The translations under genes and the position numbers were made by a program. Of a DNA stretch of 64,000 nucleotides, positions 11,901-20,415 are shown piece after piece. Position 1 is the stretch's first letter; the number at the start of each line of letters is the position of its first letter. The notes under the pieces were generated by a model, which had not been told where the DNA came from, searched no databases, and saw only the letters and a list, made by a program, of their open reading frames with translations. Where the stretch lies: positions 183,478 through 247,477 of the forward strand of contig NMRB01000058.1 of NCBI GenBank assembly GCA_002633025.1, written 5' to 3'. The stretch is from Notospermus geniculatus. Its lineage: Eukaryota > Nemertea > Pilidiophora > Heteronemertea > Lineidae.

Positions 11901-14900
11901 AACTAACATATGATACTCTTACTCATTGCTGTATGCATGCATCAGACTGGTGCTATTTTGAGAGGCAAATGTGAGTCACATCATGAAAATAGATTGTGTA
12001 TCACCAATGATGACAGAAACCTGATTGCATTTGTCCTGACATCTATTTTCCACCATAGGAATAGGATCGAGAAGTAACAGATACATGAGAATTCATGTGG
12101 CAAGGGAAATTTCCAGTAAATGGGTCCATACATGAAACAGAGTATGACAGATTGAAAGCAATCCATTTAGCTGAATTATCATTGAGTAAACTTGGTCAAA
12201 CATTATAGATTTTGAGGCAGCACTGCAAATCTTTATAAGATTCAATTACCGGTAACACACTAGACAGCCACAGTACCAAATCATCTGCAGAGAGGCAAAG
12301 GCTTGCTTTTCTAACTGTTTGAACAACCGTGTCTGTCCCTAACAGCATCTCCATTCTCACTGAAATCAAACATGCACATGCAAACTGAGTGGAGGATGTT
12401 CATGATCATAACAGCAATTGAAAGAACCAAAGGTATCAGGGGTACTATGTAATCGGTGATTACATCCTTGACATTTCCATTGATTCACAAACAATTCTGT
12501 TAGACAATAATTATTTCATGCTAAAAGCTGCTCTCTGTGAAATTCTAGTACTACCCTCTGTCATAGACTTTGAGAACTTCATTTTGATGCAACCCATCTT
12601 CGAATTTCAAGCCCTGAATACCTCGAGTCCTGAATGACAAGATGAGGTTCTCCTTATAAGCATGACTGTACGACTGTACATACATACAACCCAGCATCAG
12701 ATAACCATTGACTCTACACAAAAAGATCAATTAGGGCCTGGGAAGTAAGATATTTCGTGACCTGCATTGTTGTTGAACAAGGCAATGACAGCAGATGACC
12801 TGGAGGCTTCATTCAGTGCAGTTTGGAATCTAAATGCCAGAACACATGCAGAACTGGGTACAATTTACATGTTTGTCAGAGGTGTTGTCTGGGAATGATT
12901 TTCTATGAGTACCACAATCCATGCTGGTTTCATCTCTCAGATCATTTTCTCTGTTTTTGATGACTTCCCATAATACCAATAGGCCACATAAAAAAGCCAT
13001 TTGTCTTGAAGAAGAAAGCATGCTGTACTGTTGGTGAAGAAATCTGCATAAAAGAGGGGGTGCGAATCTCTGTTTAGAAAGCGTCATCGTCAGGGAAGTG
13101 TAGATTAATTAGAATGCGTGCACTACAGACAACAAGGATGTAGAATAGACACAGAACATGAAGCAGACAACACTGACTACAACAATGACTCTAACAACAG
13201 ATCTTTTGAAATGCAAGGCAAGAAGGTCAAAGATCGTGATACTCACATCTTCATTGGTTGTTTGGTTGGATGTTGTCAAATAGGTGTGAAATCCTGCCAA
13301 ACCGATAATGGACCAAATGGAAAAGAAACAGACTATCGCTTCTAATATAGTGGAAAGGGATTAAGGATAAATCATACGAAAATGATAGCACTATTTTCAA
13401 TAGGAAATTGACAGGAACTATGAACAAGACAACCCATACCCAGACATACTACGACTTCTACCAACAGCAGTAACAGAGGAGGGGTCCGTGACACATTTTT
13501 AGCCACAACCAACGAGACAGATCTTCAGTTGCCTGCAACAGGGAATGCTGGAATTCCTCATATTCCTGTGAATGTGTTTAGGAGTTACACAAATGTTTAA
13601 CACAACCAGACCTTGGAGAAGAGTACTGGTATTAAAATGACCAGCTCTGGTCCTCTGCTTAAGGCCAAGAGAATGATAGTACCGGTAAGCAAATACAAAG
13701 TTCTACTTATTTATAAGGATAGTGCATTGGAACTGATAGGGAGCTCTACTAGAACAGAAGAAGAGGCAATCTTTTGAGTCATCAGAGAGTCAGTGCCATT
13801 CCAAGAGCTGAATCAATCCCAATTCAACCTTTACCTCCTCAAATTATAATCATTAACAGCAAACCTAATGCGATACTTTCTCGAATTACAAGTGGAATCC
13901 TGTCGAACAAGGACACTAGGTTAGTAGTTCAGTAATTACCTATACTAAACTAATGCTACAGATCATGCAAGTAGAGCAGTGAGCATTGGGGTTTTCATGC
14001 TGATTAATTCTTTTGAGTCATCATGTTATTATCTTGAAACCAGGACAGCATTGATCTGATTCAACTCCCTCTTGCCTACAAACAAAAAAATAACCCACAC
14101 TTCCTCTCAATGACTGTTGGATAACTAGTATTAGGTAATATTAAATAACCACAATATACTAAATAATTTCCAATTAGTGGAGTGAGTAGCACATAATGGT
14201 GAAAAAATAGTGCCAGACAGTTAGCAGGTGCACTAGACAAGAATGAAAAAAGAAACAAGCAAAATGCTATTTACTGAGTATTACATGTACTGGTGGTTTA
14301 GGCATTCAGATTGTATAGAACTGACAACACTTAGAACCTCACATGTTCATTCCATCACAGCATCCACAGCTGACAAGGCTTCACCAGTGAGGTTAAGTCT
14401 ACAAAGGCAATATCTCGGAGCAGTGCCTCACTGAAGGCCACACCAGATACGGGAGGGACTTTTAAACTCATGGGCTGTGTGCTGTTAGTTCAGGTGTTGC
14501 AGAGCTACTTTACCTCCAGTTTTCACTCGCTGAAGTAATTAACTACCCAGTAGCTCTTTACCAAGGTCAGACTGAACAAACCCAGGTGTCCACGAGAGAG
14601 AATAGGTGGTCAAAGTGCTACCTAAATCACTTCACAGCAGATGAACTGACATTTCATACATATACATTCCAATCTACAAGGTCTCGCTTCAAATGAGGCA
14701 GGATTTCTCATGTTTTGAGAATACAGAAAGAAGTTTCTGGTTCCCACAGCCCTCAGTGGAAATATATGTAGCCCCCAGATCATCCTGGTGGGAGGATGGC
14801 TGTTAGATCAGTGAAGAGGTATTTGAATAAATCATTGGGAGGCTCCTGTCGTACACAGCCTGAGCAAGAAACAAGTTTATGAAGTCAAAGGGTTGAAGCG

Positions 14901-17196
14901 ATTGCACACACTACATTCACACAAGAAAATGACCTATCACCATCCATGAATGAAACTCATAGATCGAATTTGTCTCAGATTGAGGACAACATCTCACATC
15001 ACCAAAACAGAATGAAAATAACAAAGTGAAGAGACATGATTATTTTCTAACACATCACGTCAAACAGCCCGATCCAGCAATAAGTGGACACATCACACTA
15101 AAGGCCCCGACTCATTAAGAGGAAGTCTACAGCAACTTTTGTCTTAGAAGTCTGAGCATAAGAAAGCAGTTTTCAAAGAGATATTCAATCTCCCAATATA
15201 CAATACACACAATATATATATACACATTTGAAAAGGATATCTAGCAGGTGAATCCCGCATAGCATGGAGGAAATTCTTTTCTTGTGCACCTGAAATGATG
15301 GAGAGGAAAAAACTCATGAAAATGTCAAACAATCTTGAAGATGGTATCAAACAATCTGAGCATCTTATGGAAACCAATTTCATCTTCATATAATATATTA
15401 ATCATAGTATTAACTCAATTTATTATACTTACTGAGTATAAGATGTGTAATGACGCATGCGAATATGAAAATACACAACACGGAAAGTGAAAGGATGAAC
15501 ATGTAAAAATAACGATAATTCCTCTTGCCAACACAGTTGCCAACCCATGGACAGTGGTGATCAAATCTCTCTGAAAAACGAGCAGAGATACGTGACAATG
15601 GATTTCTGCATTGAGATAATCACTAAATAGAATACAATTACCAGATTACTGACTACTTTAATAAAAGTTGTTTTATATCAGCATGGAAAAAAGTGGAAGC
15701 TGAGTAATCATCGTAAATCAGCACTGGGCATGCTATGACTAAAGGTTTATTCTGAGGCATGTTTCTGTACCCACCTACACAGTTATCACAGATGCTGCAG
15801 TGTGAGGCCCTCGGAGGGCGGAATATTTTACAAGTGAAACAGTACTTCAATTTAACAGCCTGACCCCGAATAACGACTTCTTTAGTCCGGGGTGGTGGCC
15901 GATATGTCCCGGGTGACCCAGCAGCAGGGATTTCTGAAATATGAAGCCTGCTGTTAGTGTGGAAGTGAGATGCGACACATTTTGTAGCATAATCCGTACA
16001 CAAGAATGATCAGGTTGGTCCAGCAGTGTCTTAGTGCAACTTTTTGAGGAACTTTCTGCATACTCCAAAGGGATCTTGCAGTTTATGGGACTGACATTTG
16101 GTATCCTCATTTGAAAGCATAAATGGCTCCAGGCACTTCGTAAAGGATAAGACTAAAGAAGAACACAGATCTCTGTCCCTACAGGTCTTCTCTTTGTAAT
16201 TAGCTCCAGTCCCAAACAATGGGGCCTGTCTACTCGACCCATTAGGTCAAACTAAACTTTTCATGCCTTCTTAATTTTTCAGGGCTTCCTCGTTAATCCA
16301 CAATTAGGATCCAGCTCAGCATTCACTACTGGGAATTTGAAAGTGCCTGAGGAAGACCCTGGTGGGGTCGAAAAGTTGCAAATATCAGAGACGACTTTAT
16401 TTATACTGTGTCAGTAAAAGAAGAGCTGGTGATTAAATGCATCAATTACCAATCTGCCTTTCTATATCAGCTGCTTCATCAGGAGTTGCTCTGGGTATCA
16501 CCCCCGGATCACTGAAGCTTGTGCGGAACAATGTAGACATGACGAATATGAAAATTAGGGCAGCTATCACCGGTATGGCTGGTGTCAATTCCCTTGCTAA
16601 GTATGGACAGCTGCAAAAGAATTAACAATTTAGGCCTATATTTAGCTTGGCCTAATTCAAGGACAGGTTCAGTTGTTTCAATTGATGAGTGTCAATCAAA
16701 CTTTGGGCTGAATATAGGGCACCATTTAGGCCTAGGCCTAAAACACGACAAGCACAACACCAGCAATCATCAGTAAGCAGTCGTTGGAAAGCAGTGTGCG
16801 CATCGGGTTGATCATGATGGCTTTGTCTCGACTTTGAGACTGCGTGTGAGCACGCCATGCATGGTCCGTCACGTGATGGCAGATGGATGGTGGGACGTGA
16901 GACTGACATGATGAAGAATCGGAGGACTCGTAGGTACAAAATACTTACTCGAAGGCAAAAAAGAGGCCTGATGTGACAATGATTAACACACACGTCAGAT
17001 AAAATATTCCTGTCTGCCGGGCCATCATCACCCTGCCGTCGCAGCAGAATTTGTTCCGGCCCGGAAACACCTGCCATTTTTTGACAGTTTTTGGCATCTT
17101 ACTGAGATCTTCCTCGGAGAGTTTGGTTGGCGATTCAGTCAAAACAGGCGTGTAAGACGAATCTTTCATGGACACTGGAAGACTTAAACTAGACAT
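2839..17196 (-). CDS. ZDHHC14: ZDHHC14-like palmitoyltransferase (gene span)
   Basis: Protein S-acyltransferase of the ZDHHC9/14/18 group, an integral membrane enzyme that transfers fatty acyl groups from acyl-CoA to cysteines of cytosolic-face substrates. Coding exons in transcript order: 16949-17196, 16450-16610, 15775-15933, 15433-15570 and 15241-15289, then one of five alternative exons (13247-13349, 11154-11256, 10344-10446, 9469-9571, 8626-8728), an unseen middle, and a terminal exon 2839-2996. Phases join perfectly through the alternative exon, giving 286 residues. Visible landmarks: [11 protein letters not shown] near the N terminus, TM1 about 63-82, TM2 about 95-112, the cysteine-rich domain 168-202 with DHHC at 193-196 (catalytic Cys196), TM3 about 212-235, and TM4 plus TTxE in the alternative exon. 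The exon for the conserved NPYS and CGP tail was not found; a single N at 7192 may hide a gap. Head-to-head with TMEM242, as in human 6q25, which favours ZDHHC14 over 9 or 18. Confidence 0.9.
3909..3976 (-). CDS. candidate alternative tail exon
   Basis: 68 nt flanked by a strong acceptor (TTTGTTTCCAG) and donor (GTGAGT) on the minus strand. In the phase set by the 5837-5881 candidate it would end the protein early after about 14 residues. In another phase it is open and joins the terminal exon. It may be a cassette that switches the C-terminal tail, or not an exon at all. Confidence 0.25.
5093..5507. mobile_element. 415-bp element with 18-bp terminal inverted repeats
   Basis: The left end ACTTCCACCTATCCCAAA is mirrored by TTTGGGATAGGTGGAACT on the right, with one mismatch. 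The interior is GC-richer than its surroundings and has no transposase frame. A non-autonomous DNA transposon inserted in a ZDHHC14 intron. Confidence 0.7.
5837..5881 (-). CDS. candidate ZDHHC14 C-terminal tail exon
   Basis: 45 nt on the minus strand with acceptor TTGTTTGTAG and donor GTATTT. One frame is open, [14 protein letters not shown], and it joins in phase (G|GT) to the terminal exon at 2996. Compatible with a Ser-rich cytosolic tail, but too short to prove by reading. Confidence 0.35.
7192..7192. other. single N, possible assembly join
   Basis: One ambiguous base, as also at 31172 and 50584. At 31172 such an N marks a clear misjoin between duplicated copies, so missing sequence may also be hidden here, possibly the conserved ZDHHC14 exon that could not be found. 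Confidence 0.5.
7340..8102. repeat. cluster of a 14-bp motif GTCCCTCCGTTACC
   Basis: Exact copies at 7340-7353, 7520-7533, 7699-7712, 7723-7736, 7920-7933 and 8089-8102, plus one inverted copy at 7534-7547 that abuts the second to make a perfect 28-bp palindrome. Spacing is irregular and the sequence between copies is unrelated, so this is not a simple tandem repeat. It lies about 0.5 kb downstream (in transcript order) of alternative exon E. Confidence 0.85.
8626..8728 (-). CDS. ZDHHC14: ZDHHC14 mutually exclusive exon E
   Basis: 103 nt. U12 branch site TCCTTAACCT, 9 nt to acceptor CTCAC|C; U2 donor GTAAGT. It encodes [17 protein letters not shown], then [18 protein letters not shown], 34 residues. 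This is the most diverged copy: I replaces the G of GFH, and two extra His residues follow the helix. It is the last of the array in transcript order. Confidence 0.9.
9469..9571 (-). CDS. ZDHHC14: ZDHHC14 mutually exclusive exon D
   Basis: 103 nt. U12 branch site TCCTTAACAT, 9 nt to acceptor GCAG|T; U2 donor GTAAGT. It is the only member with an AG rather than AC terminus, so its intron would be AT-AG, a combination known among U12 introns. It encodes [17 protein letters not shown], then [18 protein letters not shown]. It has an Asp inside TM4 and ends TNES instead of TNED. Confidence 0.88.
10344..10446 (-). CDS. ZDHHC14: ZDHHC14 mutually exclusive exon C
   Basis: 103 nt. U12 branch site TCCTTAACGT, 10 nt to acceptor GCAC|T; U2 donor GTAAGT. 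It encodes [17 protein letters not shown], then [18 protein letters not shown], again 34 residues. Most similar to exon D (shared V-GMTG and the C-E-STNE pattern), suggesting that C and D arose from a later duplication. Confidence 0.9.
11154..11256 (-). CDS. ZDHHC14: ZDHHC14 mutually exclusive exon B
   Basis: 103 nt. U12 branch site TCCTTAACTC, 12 nt to acceptor GCAC|T; U2 donor GTAAGT. It encodes [17 protein letters not shown], then [18 protein letters not shown], 34 residues aligning without gaps to exon A. It keeps G, GFH, L and TNED but lacks the Trp at position 12 found in the other four, and has S for the first T of TTxE. Confidence 0.9.
13247..13349 (-). CDS. ZDHHC14: ZDHHC14 mutually exclusive exon A (canonical form)
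   Basis: 103 nt. Upstream on the minus strand: U12 branch site TCCTTAATCC, 11 nt to acceptor CCAC|T. Downstream: U2 donor GTGAGT. Joined to exon 5 it reads [20 protein letters not shown], then [18 protein letters not shown]. This closely matches the vertebrate ZDHHC14 segment, including the TTNED ending, so A is the likely ancestral exon. It encodes TM4 and the TTxE motif. Its branch site has T where the consensus has C after the AA, and it is the only one of the five that deviates. Confidence 0.93.
15231..15240 (-). promoter_or_regulatory. ZDHHC14: U12-type AT-AC 5' splice site
   Basis: Minus-strand sequence ATATCCTTTT directly after the exon 5 end. This is an exact match to the consensus minor-spliceosome AT-AC donor (ATATCCTTT), recognised by U11 and U6atac snRNAs. 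It serves as the single donor for all five downstream alternative exons. Confidence 0.92.
15241..15289 (-). CDS. ZDHHC14: ZDHHC14 coding exon 5, ending at a U12 donor
   Basis: 49 nt, acceptor ATTTCAG. It encodes [16 protein letters not shown]; human ZDHHC14 has NALKDSPAS at this point. The exon ends ...GCT AG and is followed by ATATCCTTTT, not GT. No usable GT donor occurs at the expected position. AG|T (or AG|C) formed with each alternative exon restores the conserved Ser. Confidence 0.9.
15433..15570 (-). CDS. ZDHHC14: ZDHHC14 coding exon 4 (DHHC catalytic motif, TM3)
   Basis: 138 nt, acceptor TTTTTCAG and donor GTAAGT. It begins with [20 protein letters not shown], the catalytic DHHC tetrad and following conserved block (catalytic Cys196 by the joined numbering), and continues into TM3, [20 protein letters not shown]. 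Confidence 0.95.
15775..15933 (-). CDS. ZDHHC14: ZDHHC14 coding exon 3 (cysteine-rich domain)
   Basis: 159 nt, acceptor ATTTCAG and donor GTGGGT. It encodes [15 protein letters not shown], then the first zinc-binding part of the cysteine-rich domain, [20 protein letters not shown]. The Cys and His spacing matches the zinc ligands of DHHC proteins. Confidence 0.93.
16450..16610 (-). CDS. ZDHHC14: ZDHHC14 coding exon 2
   Basis: 161 nt between acceptor TTTTGCAG and donor GTAATT. It encodes [18 protein letters not shown], then TM2 and [19 protein letters not shown]. The DPG motif just after TM2 is a signature of the DHHC family. Phases match exons 1 and 3 exactly. Confidence 0.92.
16949..17196 (-). 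CDS. ZDHHC14: ZDHHC14 coding exon 1
   Basis: Start ATG at 17196. The 82 complete codons plus 2 nt encode a Ser/Thr-rich cytosolic N terminus, then [20 protein letters not shown], which is diagnostic of the ZDHHC9/14/18 group, and TM1 ending in LFFAF. The donor is GTAAGT; the split codon GA|C is completed by exon 2. The promoter region lies immediately upstream and is shared with TMEM242. Confidence 0.92.
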
Positions 17197-17671
17197 AGAT
17201 CTTCCAAATATGAATTGATCTAGTTCCTTTGATAACTAAACTTTGTTCTAGAACCATTTACGGCGTTCCATGCCGGGTATTTGTGGCTTATTTTTGCCAT
17301 AAATCGAAGAAATTTCGTCGTCGCAGATTGAACAATTCTTGGCTATTCCCAAGTGCGCATGCGCAAAAGGTCCCTTGCGATCCTGACAAAATTTCGCAAT
17401 TCTTCAATCCCCAAAAGTTCATAAATCACGGAAACAGCACCGCAAAGCCAGTATATATGCACAACAAAAGTATTTCAGTATGATACTATCCTTGTCTGAA
17501 CGTTCTATCCGTATTTTCGGTGGAGTTTGCTATCGGCGATAGGTAGACTGGTTCTCTATCGTCGAACCGCTCCACCTAGCGGAGGATTGTGAACCAATCT
17601 AGTGTTAGAGGAGCCGCTTGAGGACAGGGGACCAGTCTACATCAAAGGTCAAGGCCGGTTTAAAAGGCAAC
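17197..17671. promoter_or_regulatory. divergent promoter ZDHHC14 / TMEM242 with NRF1-type site
   Basis: 475 bp separate the two start codons, which point away from each other. TGCGCATGCGCA at 17354-17365 is a perfect palindromic NRF1 consensus. NRF1 controls many nuclear genes for mitochondrial proteins, which fits TMEM242. Confidence 0.7.
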
Positions 17672-19057
17672 ATGGCCAACGTGCATGACGTGAGAGAACC
17701 TGAAAATGCAGATTTATCCAATGATAAAACCCCAGAGTCTTCTCAATTGTTGACACATGTCAGTGATCAGCGGGAGGAACGCTTGTCCAAATTAAAACGT
17801 ACGTTTGAATCTTTCAACAGTGGATGACAATAGAATCTAACCAATTTCCAAAGGGTTAGTGAAGTCCATCTCGAGGCCTATGTATGCATGGTGGACACTG
17901 GTGGAACTTGGAGGAATTATCCTCCAAGGGTGGAATAAGCTTATTCCAGGTAGGCCTAGGCCTATAGCCTAGCTTCACGTTATAACGTTAGGTTACACCT
18001 GGAATAAGCTTATTCCACCTTTATGCATTCGGGCCCACAGGTGCAGATACCGGTGTGGTAGGAATTCAGCTCCTGTATAACTATTGTCCATTGGCATTGA
18101 TGCTGGCGAGACGGTGCCACATACATGACATAGGGCCTATAAATGCTAGAGTCAGCGGGTTCGAATCCTGCAAAATACACAGATTTTATCAGGTATTTTA
18201 CATCTACCAATCACTTTATGAATGCATTTTCTTGCAGGTGGTATGTTCTTGACAAGTGTAGCTGGCTTCTCTGCTCTCTTTGGATTTGGCTTAACTGTCG
18301 CCATGGCGAAGAAGAAAGACCCAGCCATGTTTACAAAGGTGAGAAAATAAATGTTTTAACCTCAATTGTCTCTTCAAGGGCTCCTGTCTGTGATATACAA
18401 CATCCCTCGTCTGATTTGATTTGATTGTTATGGTTGGGTGGGTTCAAGCCCAAACTTGGATGACAGGGACTGAATTTGAAGTCCACTTTGTAAGCTGGTG
18501 ACAGGGCAGCAGTGAAGGGACTGAGATTGTGATAACAGCTGACTATCTCTTGTTCATTTTCAGAGTTTGACTGGAAGTCCAGAGCTGACAGAAAGTGGCA
18601 CATCATTTGCATTGCGAGCCCTTGGCTGGGGAACATTTTACTCTGTCACTGGAGTGTCTTTGTTCTGTGTTGGTGTATACAAGTTATCTGGATCAGAAAA
18701 TGTAAGTTTATATATAATAATGCAAAAATCAAGCCACCCAACTCCAATTTTGGCTCTGGCAAAGCCACCTCCAGCAAGGAACAGGTGGTGTTCACATTGA
18801 GACACCAAAAATTGGGCCTCAACACCTCCATAATCATAATGATCTCATGACAGTTTTTACCTGCTTTGCTATCTTCATCCAAGTTCTCTATTTTGATCCA
18901 GATGAAAGATTTCACTGCCAAAATCCAGTCAATCATGCCCAAGGTTCCCAAGAAACCAGCAGAACAACAAGGAAGAAGTGATTTCAAAACAGTACGTGAA
19001 TTGGTTAATTACATCATTGATGAAGATGAAAAAAAGAAAGAGGGAAAGAAATCTTGA
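17672..19057 (+). CDS. TMEM242: TMEM242 homologue, 4 exons, 173 aa
   Basis: Exons 17672-17798, 18238-18338, 18564-18701 and 18902-19057 (stop TGA). All phases agree. The ATG at 17672 is in good context (CAACATGG); an upstream in-frame ATG gives a longer, less likely form. Exon 2 encodes a hydrophobic segment, GMFLTSVAGFSALFGFGLTV, then AKKKDPAMF (human AKKKSPEWF). Exon 3 encodes SGTSFALRALGWGTFY (human SGSSLALRALGWGSLY) and the second membrane segment. Exon 4 starts MKDFTAKIQSIMPKVPK (human MNDFRSKMQSIFPTIPK) and ends Lys-rich. TMEM242 is an inner mitochondrial membrane protein that helps assemble ATP synthase and complex I. Adjacent to and divergent from ZDHHC14, as in human. Confidence 0.92.
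17929..18019. repeat. 91-bp foldback element in TMEM242 intron 1
   Basis: A 23-bp inverted repeat (17929-17951 and 17997-18019), each arm itself containing the palindrome GGAATAAGCTTATTCC. The interior carries TAGGCCTA motifs. Probably a small foldback element. Confidence 0.7.
18098..18175 (+). repeat. tRNA-like SINE head
   Basis: TGGCGAGACGGT resembles a pol III A box and GGTTCGAATCC is a perfect B box about 50 nt further on. No cloverleaf with a paired acceptor stem is evident, so this is more likely a tRNA-derived SINE or decayed tRNA than a functional tRNA. It lies in TMEM242 intron 1. Confidence 0.4.
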
Positions 19058-19270
19058 AGAACACTGTTCAACTTTGGGGAGGATATCAGAGGCGGCCATG
19101 GCTAGCCCTTTAATGAGTCAGGGTGGACACAAATCATTTGGTAATTGTTCATGATGAAAAAGGAGGAATGGTTGGGGACTATATCATGCATATTGTACAT
19201 TGATGGCATGGTTGTTCATCAATGAATGTGATCAAGGACCAATGGACTAGGAATCCCTGGCTGGCACTTC

Positions 19271-19680
19271 CAGGGTTCCTGCAAGGTCTTAAAAAGTCTT
19301 AAAAAGTCTTAAATTTGGCACTTCCATTTTCAAGGCCTTAAAAAGTCTTAAATTTGATAATTTCTGTGGGAAGGTCTTAAAAAGGTCTTAAATTTCATAT
19401 CAAGGCAGTTGTAAAAAATTGGCAGGAGATGTCAGGAAATCGCATCTCCGGGCTTCTTAAAATCAAAATTTTTCTGGGGGAGGGCCCCCAGAGACCCCCC
19501 GCCCGCCCAAGTAGCCTACCCACTTTCTTGGCCGTGTCAATCCCTGTCATTCGTCCCTTGTGGAAACCCCTCCAGGGATGTCCGGGGGCTTTATTTAGAA
19601 GAAAATAGGTCTTAAATTTTGCCGATACTTGGTCTTAAAAAGGTCTTAAATTTGGTGCTCCACAGGCTGCAGGAACCCTG
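19271..19680. mobile_element. 410-bp non-autonomous DNA transposon
   Basis: Perfect 13-bp terminal inverted repeats, CAGGGTTCCTGCA and TGCAGGAACCCTG. The interior repeats GGTCTTAAAAAGTCTTAAATTT-like words several times near both ends. No open frame. Similar GTCTTAAA-rich elements are common in fish and invertebrate genomes (recalled, not searched). Confidence 0.75.
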
Positions 19681-20415
19681 CACTTCCCACCCATCCAGAT
19701 TAGCCAACCACACATGGACATCCGAGACACATGCACAGTTCTGAGATGTCCAAGGTGCTGTAATTGTCAGTTTGATGACCGAGCAAATGTGAGCAATCAA
19801 GGTGTCTGATGACACATCCCACTCGAATACTACATGAATACAGGAAAAATAAACGTGCATTGAGTAATCATTGAACTTATCACACTTATTTTAATAAACT
19901 TTCTTACATGCTGTAAAAAAAATCATAATATGAAAACAGTGGTTGATTCAATTTCTGAATCGATTTTCCAGTACCGGTATGCAAGCACAGAACCACCACT
20001 GCATACAAGCACAACTACAACCATGATATTCTCCCAAAAGGATGGTTATTTCCTTCAAAACACTCAGACACTTTCATTTGTCCCCGAATAACTAAAAATG
20101 TGCTCGCCAACTTGAGGAATTTACTCCTCAAAAGACAGAAGAATGGAAAGTTGACATGAATTGTTTAGGTTTCAATAGATTGAATAACGACCACAGGCTA
20201 CTTTGAAGTCGAGGCTGAAAGAAGTTGTTAGTTTCAAAAGGAGATGAGACAACTGATGAATCTCAGATCTGCCAACATAAGACAGCAAGAAGTGACAGCC
20301 ACAATGTCCACTTAACCAACTTATAAATATGACTGCATCAACAACACAGATCATTCAAAATGGACAAATCCCTAACTTGCAGTGATATTTGATTACTGTC
20401 TCAGTCAAAACTTAC

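Noticed and set aside
12440-12490. Possible extra alternative exon between A and B (GGAT|GTAATC)
   Set aside because: No upstream GFH or TNE coding, no U12 branch site at the right distance.
16260-16420. AGACCCTGGTGGGGTCGAAA motif as the end of a Penelope or LINE element
   Set aside because: Short match to a remembered repeat tail only; no reverse transcriptase or clear boundaries.
18098-18175. Functional tRNA gene
   Set aside because: A and B boxes are present but no acceptor or anticodon stem can be paired.
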